This document shows, piece by piece, positions 32,980 to 41,760 of a stretch of 64,000 nucleotides of DNA. The notes below the pieces were generated by a model. It was not told where the DNA came from. It worked only from the letters and a program-made list of their open reading frames with translations, and searched no databases. Position 1 is the stretch's first letter; every line of letters starts with the position of its first letter. Origin of the DNA: Phytoamicus setariae (GTDB lineage: Bacteria > Pseudomonadota > Alphaproteobacteria > Rhizobiales > Rhizobiaceae); the NCBI RefSeq assembly GCF_016722925.1, contig NZ_JAEQNC010000020.1, positions 1 to 64,000 on the forward strand, written 5' to 3'. Both the position numbers and the translations under genes were made by a program.

Positions 32980-34090
32980 GACGCGCCTCCATCCGAAGTG
33001 CCGCACCGCTTTTGGTGTCGAACAGATGGCATTTGGGTTCGGGCATGATGATCTTGAGCGCCTGGCCCAATCCAGTCCTGAAGCGTTTTTCGGTGATGAC
33101 CTTCATCCGAACCTCGCCCTCGCCCAAGTGGATGGTGGTGCGTGGGCCGATCGGCTCGACGAACGTGGCGGGCAGCGTCAACCCGGGTCTCGGGTCGCTG
33201 GTATCGGCCAGTTCAACATCTTCCGGACGGATGCCGAAGGTGACCTCACGTGACTTCGACGACAGAAGTCGTGTGGCCAGCGGCCCGTCTGCCGTAAGGG
33301 CGAGATTGCAGGCATTCTTGAAAGACATGGCCGTCCTGCCACTCTCCTCCGTCACAACCGCGGTGATCAGGTTCATGCTTGGGCTGCCCATGAAATTGGC
33401 AACAAAGGTATTCGCGGGCGCATTGTACACCTCTTCCGGGGTGCCGAACTGCTGCAGAACGCCGTTGCTCATCACCGCGATCCGATCGGCAAGGCTCATT
33501 GCCTCGATCTGGTCGTGGGTCACGTAAACCATCGTCTGCTTGAGCGCGTGCTGCAGGTGTTTGAGCTCCGTCCGCATAAAGGCACGGAATGCTGCATCGA
33601 CATTGGACAGCGGCTCGTCCAGCAGGAAGATCGCCGGTTCGGCGATGGCGGAACGCCCGATCGCCAGTTTCTGCATTTCGTTGACGCTGAGCCGCGCCGA
33701 CGGCCGGTCCAGCTTGTCCGACAGCCGCATCAGCGCGGCGATATCAGCCACTCTTCTGTTTATTTCCTGGCGTGGAACACCGCGTACCCTCAGCGCAAAT
33801 GCCAGGTTTTCCCGCACGCTCAAATGCGTAAAGATCGCATAGTTCTGGAAAACAAACCCAATTCCACGCTTATTGGCAGGCAGGCCGGAAATGTCGCGGC
33901 CGTCGAAGCGGATCTCGCCGGACGTCGGATGCTCGATACCGGCGATCATGTTCATCGTCGTGGACTTGCCGCAGCCGCTCGGCCCCAGCAAGGCCACGAA
34001 CTCGTTATCGCGAACATTCAGCGTCAGGTCATTCACCGCCGTGGCGGGGCCGAATGTCTTGGTCAGGTTGATAAGGTCAATCGAAGCCAT
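32966..34090 (-). CDS. ABC transporter ATPase with degenerate signature, first of a pair
   Basis: This 374-residue ATPase has a normal Walker A (GPSGCGKST), Walker B (IFLLDEPLSNVDA) and switch histidine (VTHDQIEAM), but its signature reads LSVNEMQKLAIGR in place of LSGGQQQRVAIGR. Because each ATP is held by Walker A of one subunit and the signature of the other, this change should weaken the site that uses the second ATPase's Walker A. The protein is otherwise intact, with a TOBE-like C terminus. It overlaps the next ATPase gene by 14 bases. Confidence 0.9.
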   Translation of the reverse strand: MASIDLINLTKTFGPATAVNDLTLNVRDNEFVALLGPSGCGKSTTMNMIAGIEHPTSGEIRFDGRDISGLPANKRGIGFVFQNYAIFTHLSVRENLAFALRVRGVPRQEINRRVADIAALMRLSDKLDRPSARLSVNEMQKLAIGRSAIAEPAIFLLDEPLSNVDAAFRAFMRTELKHLQHALKQTMVYVTHDQIEAMSLADRIAVMSNGVLQQFGTPEEVYNAPANTFVANFMGSPSMNLITAVVTEESGRTAMSFKNACNLALTADGPLATRLLSSKSREVTFGIRPEDVELADTSDPRPGLTLPATFVEPIGPRTTIHLGEGEVRMKVITEKRFRTGLGQALKIIMPEPKCHLFDTKSGAALRMEARHVNA

Positions 34091-34105
34091 CGTAAATCCG
34101 AATTC

Positions 34106-35083
34106 CTATGCGTTGCCAGCCGTGACGCCTGCCATGCGGCGGCGGCCGGCAGCCTTCAGGGAAGCCATCAGACCCAGCGCGATCAGCGACATCGACAGCA
34201 CGATGGCCAGTCCGAGCGCCGAAACATAGGCCCATTCGAGATCGCCGTAGGTGCGCTTGTAGATGTAGAGGGAGAGCGTTTCGGTCGCGACACCCGGTCC
34301 ACCCTTGGTCATGATGTACATGATGTCGAACAGTTTGAGCCCTTCGATAAAACGGATCCCGATCGCAATCGCCATGACGGTCTTGATGCGCGGGATCGAA
34401 ATGCGCCACAGCACCTGCCCCCCATTGGCACCGAGCAGCCGCGCTGCCTTGATCTGGTCTTCCGGCACCGACATCAGGCCGGCCAGCAGGATCAGAAACA
34501 CCATCGGCGTCCATTGCCAGACCTCGCCGACGATCACGGCGACCAGGGCAAGCTTTTCATCCGCCAGCCACACAACCTCGAACGGCTGGCCGATCACGGC
34601 CGAAATGATCTGGTTGATGGGGCCTGTGCTCTGGAAGAGCATGAGGAACATGTAGCCCGCCACGGCCGGCACGACCATCATCGGCATGAGGATCAACGTG
34701 TAGTAGACCGGCCGCATGCGGAACTTGTCTACGAATAGCAGTGCAAGACCGAAGCCGAAGACGAATTCCAGCGCGCAGGCGATGATGACGATGAAAAGTG
34801 TCCGCCCCAGCGCTGCCATCAGCTTGTTGTCGTTGAAAATTTCGACGTAATTATCGAACCAGGCAAATGACGTATAGGCTTCGGTCCAGGGGATGCCATC
34901 GAGCGGCGTCCACCAAGTCAGGCTGATATAGACGGTGACGATCGTCGGAAAGACGACGATGAACAGCAGCAGCAGCTGTGCCGGCAGCGTGGTGAAAAGG
35001 CCGATCTGCGCGCTCTTCCTGGCACCGATCGCTTCGGCAAGCTTGCCGGCGCCGCTGTTGCTGGGTGTGGACGAGCCGCTCAT
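34106..35083 (-). CDS. ABC transporter permease (MalF-like)
   Basis: This 325-residue membrane protein has about six helices and the permease loop EAA-like segment around DQIKAARLLGANGGQVLWRI. The start at MSGSSTPSNSG overlaps the stop of the other permease (ATGA); a longer reading upstream lies inside that gene and is rejected. It is one half of the channel for the tandem ATPases and the binding protein upstream. Confidence 0.9.
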   Translation of the reverse strand: MSGSSTPSNSGAGKLAEAIGARKSAQIGLFTTLPAQLLLLFIVVFPTIVTVYISLTWWTPLDGIPWTEAYTSFAWFDNYVEIFNDNKLMAALGRTLFIVIIACALEFVFGFGLALLFVDKFRMRPVYYTLILMPMMVVPAVAGYMFLMLFQSTGPINQIISAVIGQPFEVVWLADEKLALVAVIVGEVWQWTPMVFLILLAGLMSVPEDQIKAARLLGANGGQVLWRISIPRIKTVMAIAIGIRFIEGLKLFDIMYIMTKGGPGVATETLSLYIYKRTYGDLEWAYVSALGLAIVLSMSLIALGLMASLKAAGRRRMAGVTAGNA

Positions 35084-35937
35084 TGCTTCAACGCTCCGAA
35101 AGTCAGGCCACGCACGAGGTGCTTCTGGATCAGGATGCCCAGGATCAATGGCGGTACGATTGCGATCAGCCCGAGCGCTGCCTTCGCGCCATAGAGCTGG
35201 CCAGTCTGGGCAGTGTTCAGGTCGTTCATGAAGACGGGAATGGTGATCCATTCCTTGCGCGTCAAAAGCAGCGCCATGATGTAGTCGGACCAGTTGAGAA
35301 TAAACACGAAGAGTGCCGTGGTGGCGATAGCGGGCTTAACCAGCGGTAGCGTGATCTTGTAGAAGATGCCCCAGGAACTCGCGCCTTCGATCATCGCCGC
35401 TTCTTCGAGTTCCACCGGAACTTCGTCCAGGAATGTCAGCATCAGCCAGAAGCCGAATGGCAGGGTCACGATGCCATAGATCAGCGACAGCCCCCACCAG
35501 GTATCGATGAGATCGAGATAGGCCCACATGATCATGATCGGGATCATCACGGCGAGCGGCGGAAACATCCTCAGCTGGATGAGCGAGAACGGTAGGTTCT
35601 TGCCCCATCTGTGACGCGAAAATCCGTAGGCTGCCAGCGAGCCGACCACGGTGGCGATGAGGGTCGCGACCGACGAGACCAGGACGCTCGCCAATACCGG
35701 TTGCCATGCTGTCCGTTCCATGACGGTCGACGTGCCGTAGGCTTCGCTCTTGCCCGTGAAAATGTATTCGAAATTCGCCAATGTCGGCGCTTGCGGCAGC
35801 CAGGTGACGGTGCCGGCAGCGCTCGTCCATTCGAGTGGCGGCTTGAAGGCCATGCTCGCCATCCACGCAATCGGAAACAGCGCGACGATGATTGCCAACA
35901 CGATCACCGCATGGCGAAAAATATCTCTGAATTTCAT
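35080..35937 (-). CDS. ABC transporter permease (MalG-like)
   Basis: This 285-residue protein has six predicted helices and the coupling-loop motif EVPVELEEAAMIEGASSWGIF. It is the first permease after the binding-protein gene. A strong hairpin between the two may let the binding protein be made in excess. Substrate class cannot be read from the sequence. Confidence 0.9.
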   Translation of the reverse strand: MKFRDIFRHAVIVLAIIVALFPIAWMASMAFKPPLEWTSAAGTVTWLPQAPTLANFEYIFTGKSEAYGTSTVMERTAWQPVLASVLVSSVATLIATVVGSLAAYGFSRHRWGKNLPFSLIQLRMFPPLAVMIPIMIMWAYLDLIDTWWGLSLIYGIVTLPFGFWLMLTFLDEVPVELEEAAMIEGASSWGIFYKITLPLVKPAIATTALFVFILNWSDYIMALLLTRKEWITIPVFMNDLNTAQTGQLYGAKAALGLIAIVPPLILGILIQKHLVRGLTFGALKQ

Positions 35938-35968
35938 TGGCGGACTACTCCGACTGCATAGGCTGAAG

Positions 35969-35996
35969 AGTGGCCGCGCTTGGAAGCGCGGCCACT
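35969..35996 (-). terminator. intercistronic hairpin after the binding-protein gene
   Basis: AGTGGCCGCGCTT and AAGCGCGGCCACT form a perfect 13-bp stem with a very short loop. It has no T-run on the minus strand and lies inside the run of genes. It is more likely an mRNA-stabilising or attenuating structure than a full stop. Confidence 0.55.
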
Positions 35997-36010
35997 GTCG
36001 GCTGTTTTGT

Positions 36011-37618
36011 CTACTCGACGGATGTCGGCCATGCGGCCGCCTGGGCGCGAATTGCCGCGACAGTTTCGTCCTTGCGCTTGGAAATGATTTTCTTCCAGGC
36101 CTTTTCTGTCGCCGCCATCGCTTCCTCGGCGGTCATCTTGCCGGTCAGCGCGGCCTGCAGATTTTCATCCAGCGCGTTGTCGAGGGCAGCCTGTCCGGCA
36201 AAGTTGATCGAAGGCACGGCATGGGCGATCGTGTCCTTGATCGGATCCATCATGTATTCGTTGACATTCGTACGAACATTCGGATCCGCGAGGTTTGCGA
36301 GCTGGAACGGGTCGCAGCCACCGACCGGGTTGCCGCAAAGGCGGCTGTAGGTGCGGGTCGAGCTGATATACTGCAGGAACAGATATGCAGCTTCCGGGTT
36401 CTGGGATTTCGCCGCCACCGAAGCGGTGACGTTGAAATAGATTACCGACCGGCGCACAAGCTTGCCGTCGACCCTGCTGCCCACCGGCTTCCACGCCGAC
36501 AGCTTGCCCGTCAGCGGCGTTGCCGGCTTGCCGTCCTTCATCTTGTCGTTGATGGCGGCCATGTTGGAATAGGTCATGGCCATGCAAGCCTGCAGGTTCG
36601 CCATTGCGCCATATTGTTCGGCCCAACCCCAGGTCAGGTTGTCCTTGGAGGTCCACTGGGCGCTTCTGATATGCGCTTCAGCCGCCTTGATGCCTTCCGG
36701 CGTCGTCAGGGTCGGGTTGGCATCCTCGTCCAGCCAGTTGTTGTTGGGAGCCTTCATCGAGGCGAAGCGTGCATAGAAGTTCGACAGGCCCCAGAACGGA
36801 CCGAGGAGGTTGGCATGGCCCATGCCATGGCCGTGGAAATATTCCGAGATGTTGTCGATCTCGTCCCAAGTGGACGGCTGTGCAGGGATGTCATAGCCGA
36901 ATTTGGACTTGAACGCCGCCATGTGTGTCGGGTCGGTCATCAGGTCCTTGCGGTACTGCCAGCAGACGAAGTCGCCGTCGAGCGATGCCACATAGTTCGA
37001 GCCATTGTACTTGTAGAGCAGTTCGCGAATCTGCGGCGTCGGTGTGCCACGGTCCGGGTCACCCCAATCCGGCTGGTATTTTTCCACATACTCGTCGAGA
37101 TTGAGGGCGCCCTTGGCGCTTACGAGGTCGCCGATATTGTTCCACGAATGGGTATAGAGGTCGTAGGTACCGTTGCCCGTCGTGACATCCTGGAGAACCT
37201 TTTTCCAGATTTCACCGGCTTCCGTGCTGACGATATCGAGCTTGATGCCCGTTTCGCGTTCCCATGTTTCCTTGACGGATTCGCCGCCGCCTGGTGGCGG
37301 GCTGATAAGCTGCGGCACACAGGATGCGACAAACAGAAGCGTCAGCTTTTCCGGTGCCTTACCGGCTGCCTTGAGCGCCTTGATGCCCTCGATGGCGCGC
37401 CCCTCGGACATGCCTGAATTGTATTGATAGAGTTCGGAGCCCGCGAAATTGTCGGGACCGCCGGTCATACCGGCAGAGAGACCCGCCGCATACGCACTGC
37501 GGGGATTGAAAAAGCCGGGCAGCGGCGCAAGCGCACCGATTGCAGCGGCTCCCGTACCGGCCATGAAGGCACGGCGGCTGGGACGTAACACGTTAGACAG
37601 ACTCTTGGACGCACTCAT
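36011..37618 (-). CDS. ABC transporter substrate-binding protein, Tat-exported
   Basis: The product has 535 residues. The signal has a twin arginine (PSRRAFMAGTGAAAIGALAP), so the protein is exported folded. The mature part is an extracellular solute-binding protein of the larger kind, with TLLFVASCVPQLISPPPGGG at its front, WKKVLQDVTTGNGTYDLYTH and a late YLFLQYISSTRTYSRLCGN. Tat export is unusual for this class and may indicate a bound cofactor or fast folding. It belongs with the permeases and ATPases downstream. Confidence 0.9.
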   Translation of the reverse strand: MSASKSLSNVLRPSRRAFMAGTGAAAIGALAPLPGFFNPRSAYAAGLSAGMTGGPDNFAGSELYQYNSGMSEGRAIEGIKALKAAGKAPEKLTLLFVASCVPQLISPPPGGGESVKETWERETGIKLDIVSTEAGEIWKKVLQDVTTGNGTYDLYTHSWNNIGDLVSAKGALNLDEYVEKYQPDWGDPDRGTPTPQIRELLYKYNGSNYVASLDGDFVCWQYRKDLMTDPTHMAAFKSKFGYDIPAQPSTWDEIDNISEYFHGHGMGHANLLGPFWGLSNFYARFASMKAPNNNWLDEDANPTLTTPEGIKAAEAHIRSAQWTSKDNLTWGWAEQYGAMANLQACMAMTYSNMAAINDKMKDGKPATPLTGKLSAWKPVGSRVDGKLVRRSVIYFNVTASVAAKSQNPEAAYLFLQYISSTRTYSRLCGNPVGGCDPFQLANLADPNVRTNVNEYMMDPIKDTIAHAVPSINFAGQAALDNALDENLQAALTGKMTAEEAMAATEKAWKKIISKRKDETVAAIRAQAAAWPTSVE

Positions 37619-37663
37619 TTAGTTCCTCCCTTGGTTTAAATGAGACTCAATCAGTATCCGCCG

Positions 37664-37683
37664 GCACCGCAAATCTGCGGTGC
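37664..37683 (-). terminator. hairpin between monooxygenase and binding-protein genes
   Basis: GCACCGCA and TGCGGTGC form a perfect 8-bp stem with a four-base loop, flanked by further GC pairing. There is no T-run, and genes on both sides share direction, so it may be an attenuator or RNA-stability element. Confidence 0.45.
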
Positions 37684-37705
37684 TCCTCCCGGCGGCTACG
37701 GATTG

Positions 37706-38797
37706 TCAGGCAGCCTTTTCCTCTATGGAAAGTGTTGGCAGCACCTCGGTTTTCAGTGCTGTGAGCGATTCCCGATACGACGACATCTCCTCCAGATGGT
37801 CGTAGCCGACATGCAGCAGGGTTCCGAAATCCCCAACCTTGTCACGCAGACGCGCGAGCCTGTCGGCAACCGTCTTCGGGCTTCCCACGGCCCAGACATG
37901 GTCGGCGAGATATTCGACGGTGACATCCGAATCCGGCACCGACTGGTCGTGCTTGCAGGCGCCGATCGCGCCGAGCTTGGCAAGCAGCGGCAACATGTAA
38001 TTGCGCCAGCTTTCGCCCATGGAGCCGTTGATGCAGCGCTTGCGGGCTTCGGCGTCAGTCTCGGCGACATACATCTCGACGCCGATGCGCCAACGCGAGC
38101 GGTCGGCCGGCTTGCCGGAGGCTTCCGCACCTTCCTCGAAGGCCTTCCAGTGCGAGACGAGATAATCCGGGCTCCAGGCAAGGCTCATGGGCAGGAAGCC
38201 ACGCAGACCGGCAAAGCGCAGCGTCGGCGACGAGTTGCTCAGCCCGGCGATCGCAATATCGGGATAGGGCTTCGTCAACGGCTGCATATGATAGGCAAGG
38301 CCCATCTCCGGCATTCCGGCCGTCCGGCCACCCTTGTAGTAGGTGCCGTGATGCTGGAAGGGACCGTCGCTGGTCCAGAATTTCACCATCAGGTCGAAGG
38401 CCTCGACCATCATGTCGCGATTTTCACCGGCCGCGCCGTCGACACCGAACAGATCGCAATCCGTCGGCAGGCCGCCCGCGCCGATGCCGACCATGAAACG
38501 ACCACCGGAAATATGGTCGAGCCACATGATGCGGTGAGCGAGTTCAGCAGGCAGGTGATACGGCAGCAGGAATGCGCCAGCACCCAATCGGATCTGCTTG
38601 GTCTTGACGAAAGCCTGCGCGATCAGGATGTCCGGGCAAGGCAGCGGCTCGCGCTTGCAAGTGTAATGCTCGCCCACCCAGGCTTCGCTGTAGCCCAGGC
38701 CATCGATAAATTCCAAAGTGTCGAGATTGTGCGAATGCGCATCCGCATAGCGTCGATGCTCCGGATGGTTGGGCATCATGAAGTAGCCAAGTTTCAT
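37706..38797 (-). CDS. LLM-class flavin-dependent monooxygenase
   Basis: This 363-residue luciferase-like TIM-barrel protein has MKLGYFMMPNHPEHR at the start, FIDGLGYSEAWVGEHYTCKR (the family strand with glutamate-histidine) and GGRFMVGIGAGGLPTDCDLF. It should use reduced FMN from the flavin reductase of the same cluster. GGGAGGAAAG precedes the ATG. Relatives oxidise terpenes, alkanesulfonates, long alkanes and chelators; the substrate here is unknown. It is the first gene of the long leftward run. Confidence 0.9.
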   Translation of the reverse strand: MKLGYFMMPNHPEHRRYADAHSHNLDTLEFIDGLGYSEAWVGEHYTCKREPLPCPDILIAQAFVKTKQIRLGAGAFLLPYHLPAELAHRIMWLDHISGGRFMVGIGAGGLPTDCDLFGVDGAAGENRDMMVEAFDLMVKFWTSDGPFQHHGTYYKGGRTAGMPEMGLAYHMQPLTKPYPDIAIAGLSNSSPTLRFAGLRGFLPMSLAWSPDYLVSHWKAFEEGAEASGKPADRSRWRIGVEMYVAETDAEARKRCINGSMGESWRNYMLPLLAKLGAIGACKHDQSVPDSDVTVEYLADHVWAVGSPKTVADRLARLRDKVGDFGTLLHVGYDHLEEMSSYRESLTALKTEVLPTLSIEEKAA

Positions 38798-38874
38798 CGC
38801 GCTTTCCTCCCTATGCGGCGCCGGCAATATCGAGCTCCTCAACCCGATTTTTATTCCACTATCATATGTTCCTA

Positions 38875-38885
38875 TTGTCCGACAA
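38875..38885. promoter_or_regulatory. FadR/GntR-type operator
   Basis: TTGTCCGACAA fits the consensus TNGTNNNACNA known for FadR-subfamily GntR regulators, extended to ATTGTCCGACAAT. It lies about 80 bases before the monooxygenase start and after the GntR gene, so the adjacent regulator is the natural binder. Confidence 0.75.
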
Positions 38886-39035
38886 TGGGTCAAAACAAAA
38901 AATGTGATGCATAGTCAGATCAGCCAAAAGGAAAGACGCAAACTTCTGGGAAGATGGCGACGTCGAACCGCCGACCGAATTCTCATCGGTCGAGCGCACA
39001 CTAAAATGTCTGATATTGCCTGCCTGGAAGCGTGC

Positions 39036-39785
39036 TCAGCCGTCGGCGCCTGGCAGCCGCACCGGACCATGGAAATCGAAACCGGCGATCACATGGCCTC
39101 GCTTGAAATCCTCGATGTGCTTGCGCATCCAGGTTTCTGCCGTATCGGCATCGCCACTGGCGATCGCCTCATAGATTTTTCTATGTGCCTCGAGCAGGCG
39201 ATAGCGCGCCTTGGGCGACGCTCGGTAAAGTCGCCTGGTGGAATTGTAGAGCAGCAGCCCGAGCGGCTCTTCAGACAGAACAAGGACACGGTTCTGCGTC
39301 GCCTGCGAGACGAGGCTGTGGAACTCCACGTCGAGGCGTATGATGGTTGCGTCATCGTGCAACCGCTCCTCGGTCTCGGCGACATTCGCCTCGATCAGCT
39401 TCAGGATGTCCTTCGGCGCCCGCTCCGCCGCATAGCGAGCAGAAAGCGGCTCCAGCACGATCATCATCTCCCACAGCTCGGCAAAGGTGACGCTGTGCAG
39501 GCTCATCGCACGGCTGGTATATTGCGCGATTTCCGAACTTTCCGGAATGCTGACGATCAGCTTCTTGGCGCCCGCGCGCTTGATGAAGCCTGCATTTTCA
39601 AGTGCGCGCAGTCCTTCGCGCAGCGTCGAGCGGTTCACACCCAGCTGTTCGGCGAGCGTATGCTCGGTCGGCAGCGCCTCACCCGGCTTGATCTTTCCGC
39701 TGATGATCTGCTCTTCAATGGCCAGCGAGACACGTTTGTAGCTCGGCATCGCATCTATAGCCTCGAAGAGCGCCTTACCTTCCAT
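39036..39785 (-). CDS. FadR-subfamily GntR transcriptional regulator
   Basis: The product has 249 residues. The N-terminal winged helix reads SGKIKPGEALPTEHTLAEQL, then GVNRSTLREGLRALENAGFI; the C-terminal FCD domain is all-helical with metal or ligand histidine/aspartate positions in IIRLDVEFHSLVSQAT and LEAHRKIYEAI. It sits directly upstream of the catabolic cluster in the same orientation, with a matching operator between. It probably represses the cluster until an intermediate binds. Confidence 0.92.
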   Translation of the reverse strand: MEGKALFEAIDAMPSYKRVSLAIEEQIISGKIKPGEALPTEHTLAEQLGVNRSTLREGLRALENAGFIKRAGAKKLIVSIPESSEIAQYTSRAMSLHSVTFAELWEMMIVLEPLSARYAAERAPKDILKLIEANVAETEERLHDDATIIRLDVEFHSLVSQATQNRVLVLSEEPLGLLLYNSTRRLYRASPKARYRLLEAHRKIYEAIASGDADTAETWMRKHIEDFKRGHVIAGFDFHGPVRLPGADG

Positions 39786-40253
39786 AGTACCGCCTGAGAT
39801 TCCCGGATTCGTACAGATATTAGCATCTGTTGGATGCGAAGCGTCATACCTGCGATTGAAAATACGTTGAAATTTGCAAGAGAACCCTTCCTTAACAGAA
39901 GCCTCAGCAGTTGCAACCGGGCCAACGGGGCACCACTTCGCAACTACCTTGTTTGTTGCCGGCGTTTAGCAAGGCTATTCTTCAGCAGCCTCCGTGGAAC
40001 CGCATTGCATAGGCCGGCCCGTCCATGGCCTACGCGCCTCGCATGACCCGCCGGACACGAACCGAAACGGGGCGATTGCGGCCTGTATCGACGGTTGTGA
40101 TGCACCGAATTCACTAGCCTCTATTTCTTTGAGTTCATAAGATATTCAGCGACCGCTTCGTAGGCCGGAAGCGATGTCACATCGTTGGCCGCGTTGCCGG
40201 CGGTGGGGTGGGAGGAAATGCTCAACCGGTCCTGTCTTGTCCTGGTACTACGT
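39786..40253. other. intergenic region upstream of the GntR gene
   Basis: About 470 bases. The part next to the GntR gene should carry its promoter. Short frames toward 40253 look like decayed sequence continuing the ATPase relic on the right, but no readable gene is present. Confidence 0.5.
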
Positions 40254-40481
40254 CTAAGCATGGCCGGAGGAGACAGACAGCAGGAGGTCGAGTGCGAGAA
40301 AAGACTTACCAACCCCTGAAGCCCCATAAATCAGGAAGATGGCCCCCTCATGGATGAGGCCGTCAACAAGATAGGAGCGCGGTGTTGCACCGCTATAGAA
40401 CGACTCCCACGTTGAGCCAAGTTTGCCGACAAGGGCGTGTCGGTACGCAATCGCTCTGCAACTCATGACATTTGTCGCCAA
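40254..40481 (-). pseudogene. N-terminal fragment of a RepA/AAA-type ATPase
   Basis: The fragment has 75 codons. DGLIHEGAIFLIYGASGVGK with SFLALDLLLSVS is a Walker A region of the RepA-like AAA_25 group found in phage and plasmid primase-helicase proteins. The frame ends directly after SSGHA, long before Walker B. The sequence beyond is out of frame. It is a relic of a lost mobile element. Confidence 0.7.
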
Positions 40482-40523
40482 ATGCCATGAGTTGACTGTC
40501 GCAAGCCGGTATCGCGCATTATT

Positions 40524-40937
40524 TCACGAAGTCGGCATCTTGTCGAATTTCGGCAGTGCCGGATCGAGGTGATCCCAGGCATGTCCGGCTGCGGTCCAGG
40601 ACACCAGTTGTGGCTTATAGCAGCTTGGGTCGTCTAGGCTTGCCGGCGTGACGATGAACACATCCGGCATGTCGGGAAATGTCAGGTAGACGGACGAACC
40701 GCATGTCGGGCAAAAGGCACGCCGCTTCACGGTTCCGCCATCGCCGACGGTCTGCCAACGCGATACTTCTCCCTCGACCTTCACCTGCGCTGCAACAAAA
40801 GTCAGGTGCGATTGATGTCCGGTGCCGCTGTCACGCTGACATTGCCGACACTGACAGTCAATCATGACGGCCGGTTCACCTGATATCTCGTAGCGGATCG
40901 CGCCACAGGCGCAGCCACCGGTATAGGACCTGTTCAT
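40524..40937 (-). CDS. GFA-family zinc protein
   Basis: This 137-residue protein of the Gfa/CENP-V fold has zinc ligands in GGCACGAIRYEISG, DCQCRQCQR and AFCPTCGSSVYL. The family is named after glutathione-dependent formaldehyde-activating enzyme, but most members have no proven activity. AGGAG precedes the start. It lies 17 bases after the SRPBCC gene and shares its direction. Confidence 0.88.
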   Translation of the reverse strand: MNRSYTGGCACGAIRYEISGEPAVMIDCQCRQCQRDSGTGHQSHLTFVAAQVKVEGEVSRWQTVGDGGTVKRRAFCPTCGSSVYLTFPDMPDVFIVTPASLDDPSCYKPQLVSWTAAGHAWDHLDPALPKFDKMPTS

Positions 40938-40954
40938 GTCGTTCTCCTGTTGCT

Positions 40955-41434
40955 TCAATGCAGCGTTTGCGAAGCCGCTTCTTCGGCGACCACTCTGTCG
41001 AGATTCTTGACCACCTTTTTCCAGCCTTCGCTCATGTTGCGGTAGGCGGTGTCGTTCTTCGGAAGCACGAAGCCGGAGTGGACCAGGCGCAGGCGCGTGC
41101 CTGTCTTGGCCTGGGAGAGGGTGAAGGTGACCACCGTCTCCAGTTTTGAGCCATAGCCGTCATTGCCCTCATGGCCGCCCTTCCACGCATAGGACAGCCG
41201 CTCATTCGGCACGACCTCCAGCACCTCGCAATGAATGGTGCCGTCCCATTCGCCTGCCGGATTGGTTTGAAAGGTGAAATGGCTGCCAGCCACAGGCTCG
41301 AAGCCCTTCGGCGCCATCAGCCAACGGCCGATCAGCTCGCCGCTGGTCAAGGCTTTCCAGATGACATCAGGCGCATGCGGGAAGACTTCGTCGACCACAA
41401 TGGCCTGCGTGTCCGGAATCACGGCTTGGTTCAT
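40955..41434 (-). CDS. SRPBCC/AHSA1-domain protein
   Basis: This 159-residue START-like helix-grip protein has the opening FPHAPDVIWKALTSGELIGRW and the closing EGWKKVVKNLDRVVAEEA seen in AHSA1-type proteins. Its ATG overlaps the ArsR stop. ArsR-SRPBCC pairs are common in rhizobia; the small ligand bound is unknown. Confidence 0.9.
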   Translation of the reverse strand: MNQAVIPDTQAIVVDEVFPHAPDVIWKALTSGELIGRWLMAPKGFEPVAGSHFTFQTNPAGEWDGTIHCEVLEVVPNERLSYAWKGGHEGNDGYGSKLETVVTFTLSQAKTGTRLRLVHSGFVLPKNDTAYRNMSEGWKKVVKNLDRVVAEEAASQTLH

Positions 41435-41760
41435 GGGTCGATTTCCTTCAGCAGGTTTCTCAAATCGGCGAAGCGTTCGCGCCAGAATACGCCATAGTGG
41501 CTCATCCAGTCGGCCAGCGGCTCCAGGCCGCCTGGCTGGGCACGATAATAGACATTGCGACCCTCAGGGCGCTCGCAGACAAGGCCGGCCTGTTTCAAGG
41601 ACTTGAGATGTTGGGAGATGGCGCCCTGTGTGACACTGCTGCCGCGGGTCAACTCAACGACGGTGATCTCGTCGGAATTGACGATGCGCTCGAACACGGC
41701 CCGCCGCGTGGGATCGGCAAGGGCGCGCATGACAGCAGTTATGGTTTCAGCCTCGATCAT
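41431..41760 (-). CDS. ArsR-family transcriptional regulator
   Basis: This 109-residue winged helix has ALADPTRRAVFERI, the recognition helix SSVTQGAISQHLKSLKQAGL and the wing VCERPEGRNVYYRAQP. No paired metal-binding cysteines are seen, so it is the non-metal kind that accompanies SRPBCC proteins. The ATG start was preferred over an upstream TTG. It heads a three-gene set with the SRPBCC and GFA genes. Confidence 0.92.
   Translation of the reverse strand: MIEAETITAVMRALADPTRRAVFERIVNSDEITVVELTRGSSVTQGAISQHLKSLKQAGLVCERPEGRNVYYRAQPGGLEPLADWMSHYGVFWRERFADLRNLLKEIDP

Noticed and set aside
35969-35996. Operon end at the hairpin after the binding-protein gene
   Set aside because: The hairpin lacks a T-run and the permease and ATPase genes that need the binding protein follow at once in the same direction.
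35750-37417. 555-codon plus-strand frame opposite permease and binding-protein genes
   Set aside because: Antisense to two recognisable transporter genes; no domain or ribosome site.
37640-38914. 424-codon plus-strand frame opposite the LLM monooxygenase
   Set aside because: Antisense to a complete luciferase-like enzyme.
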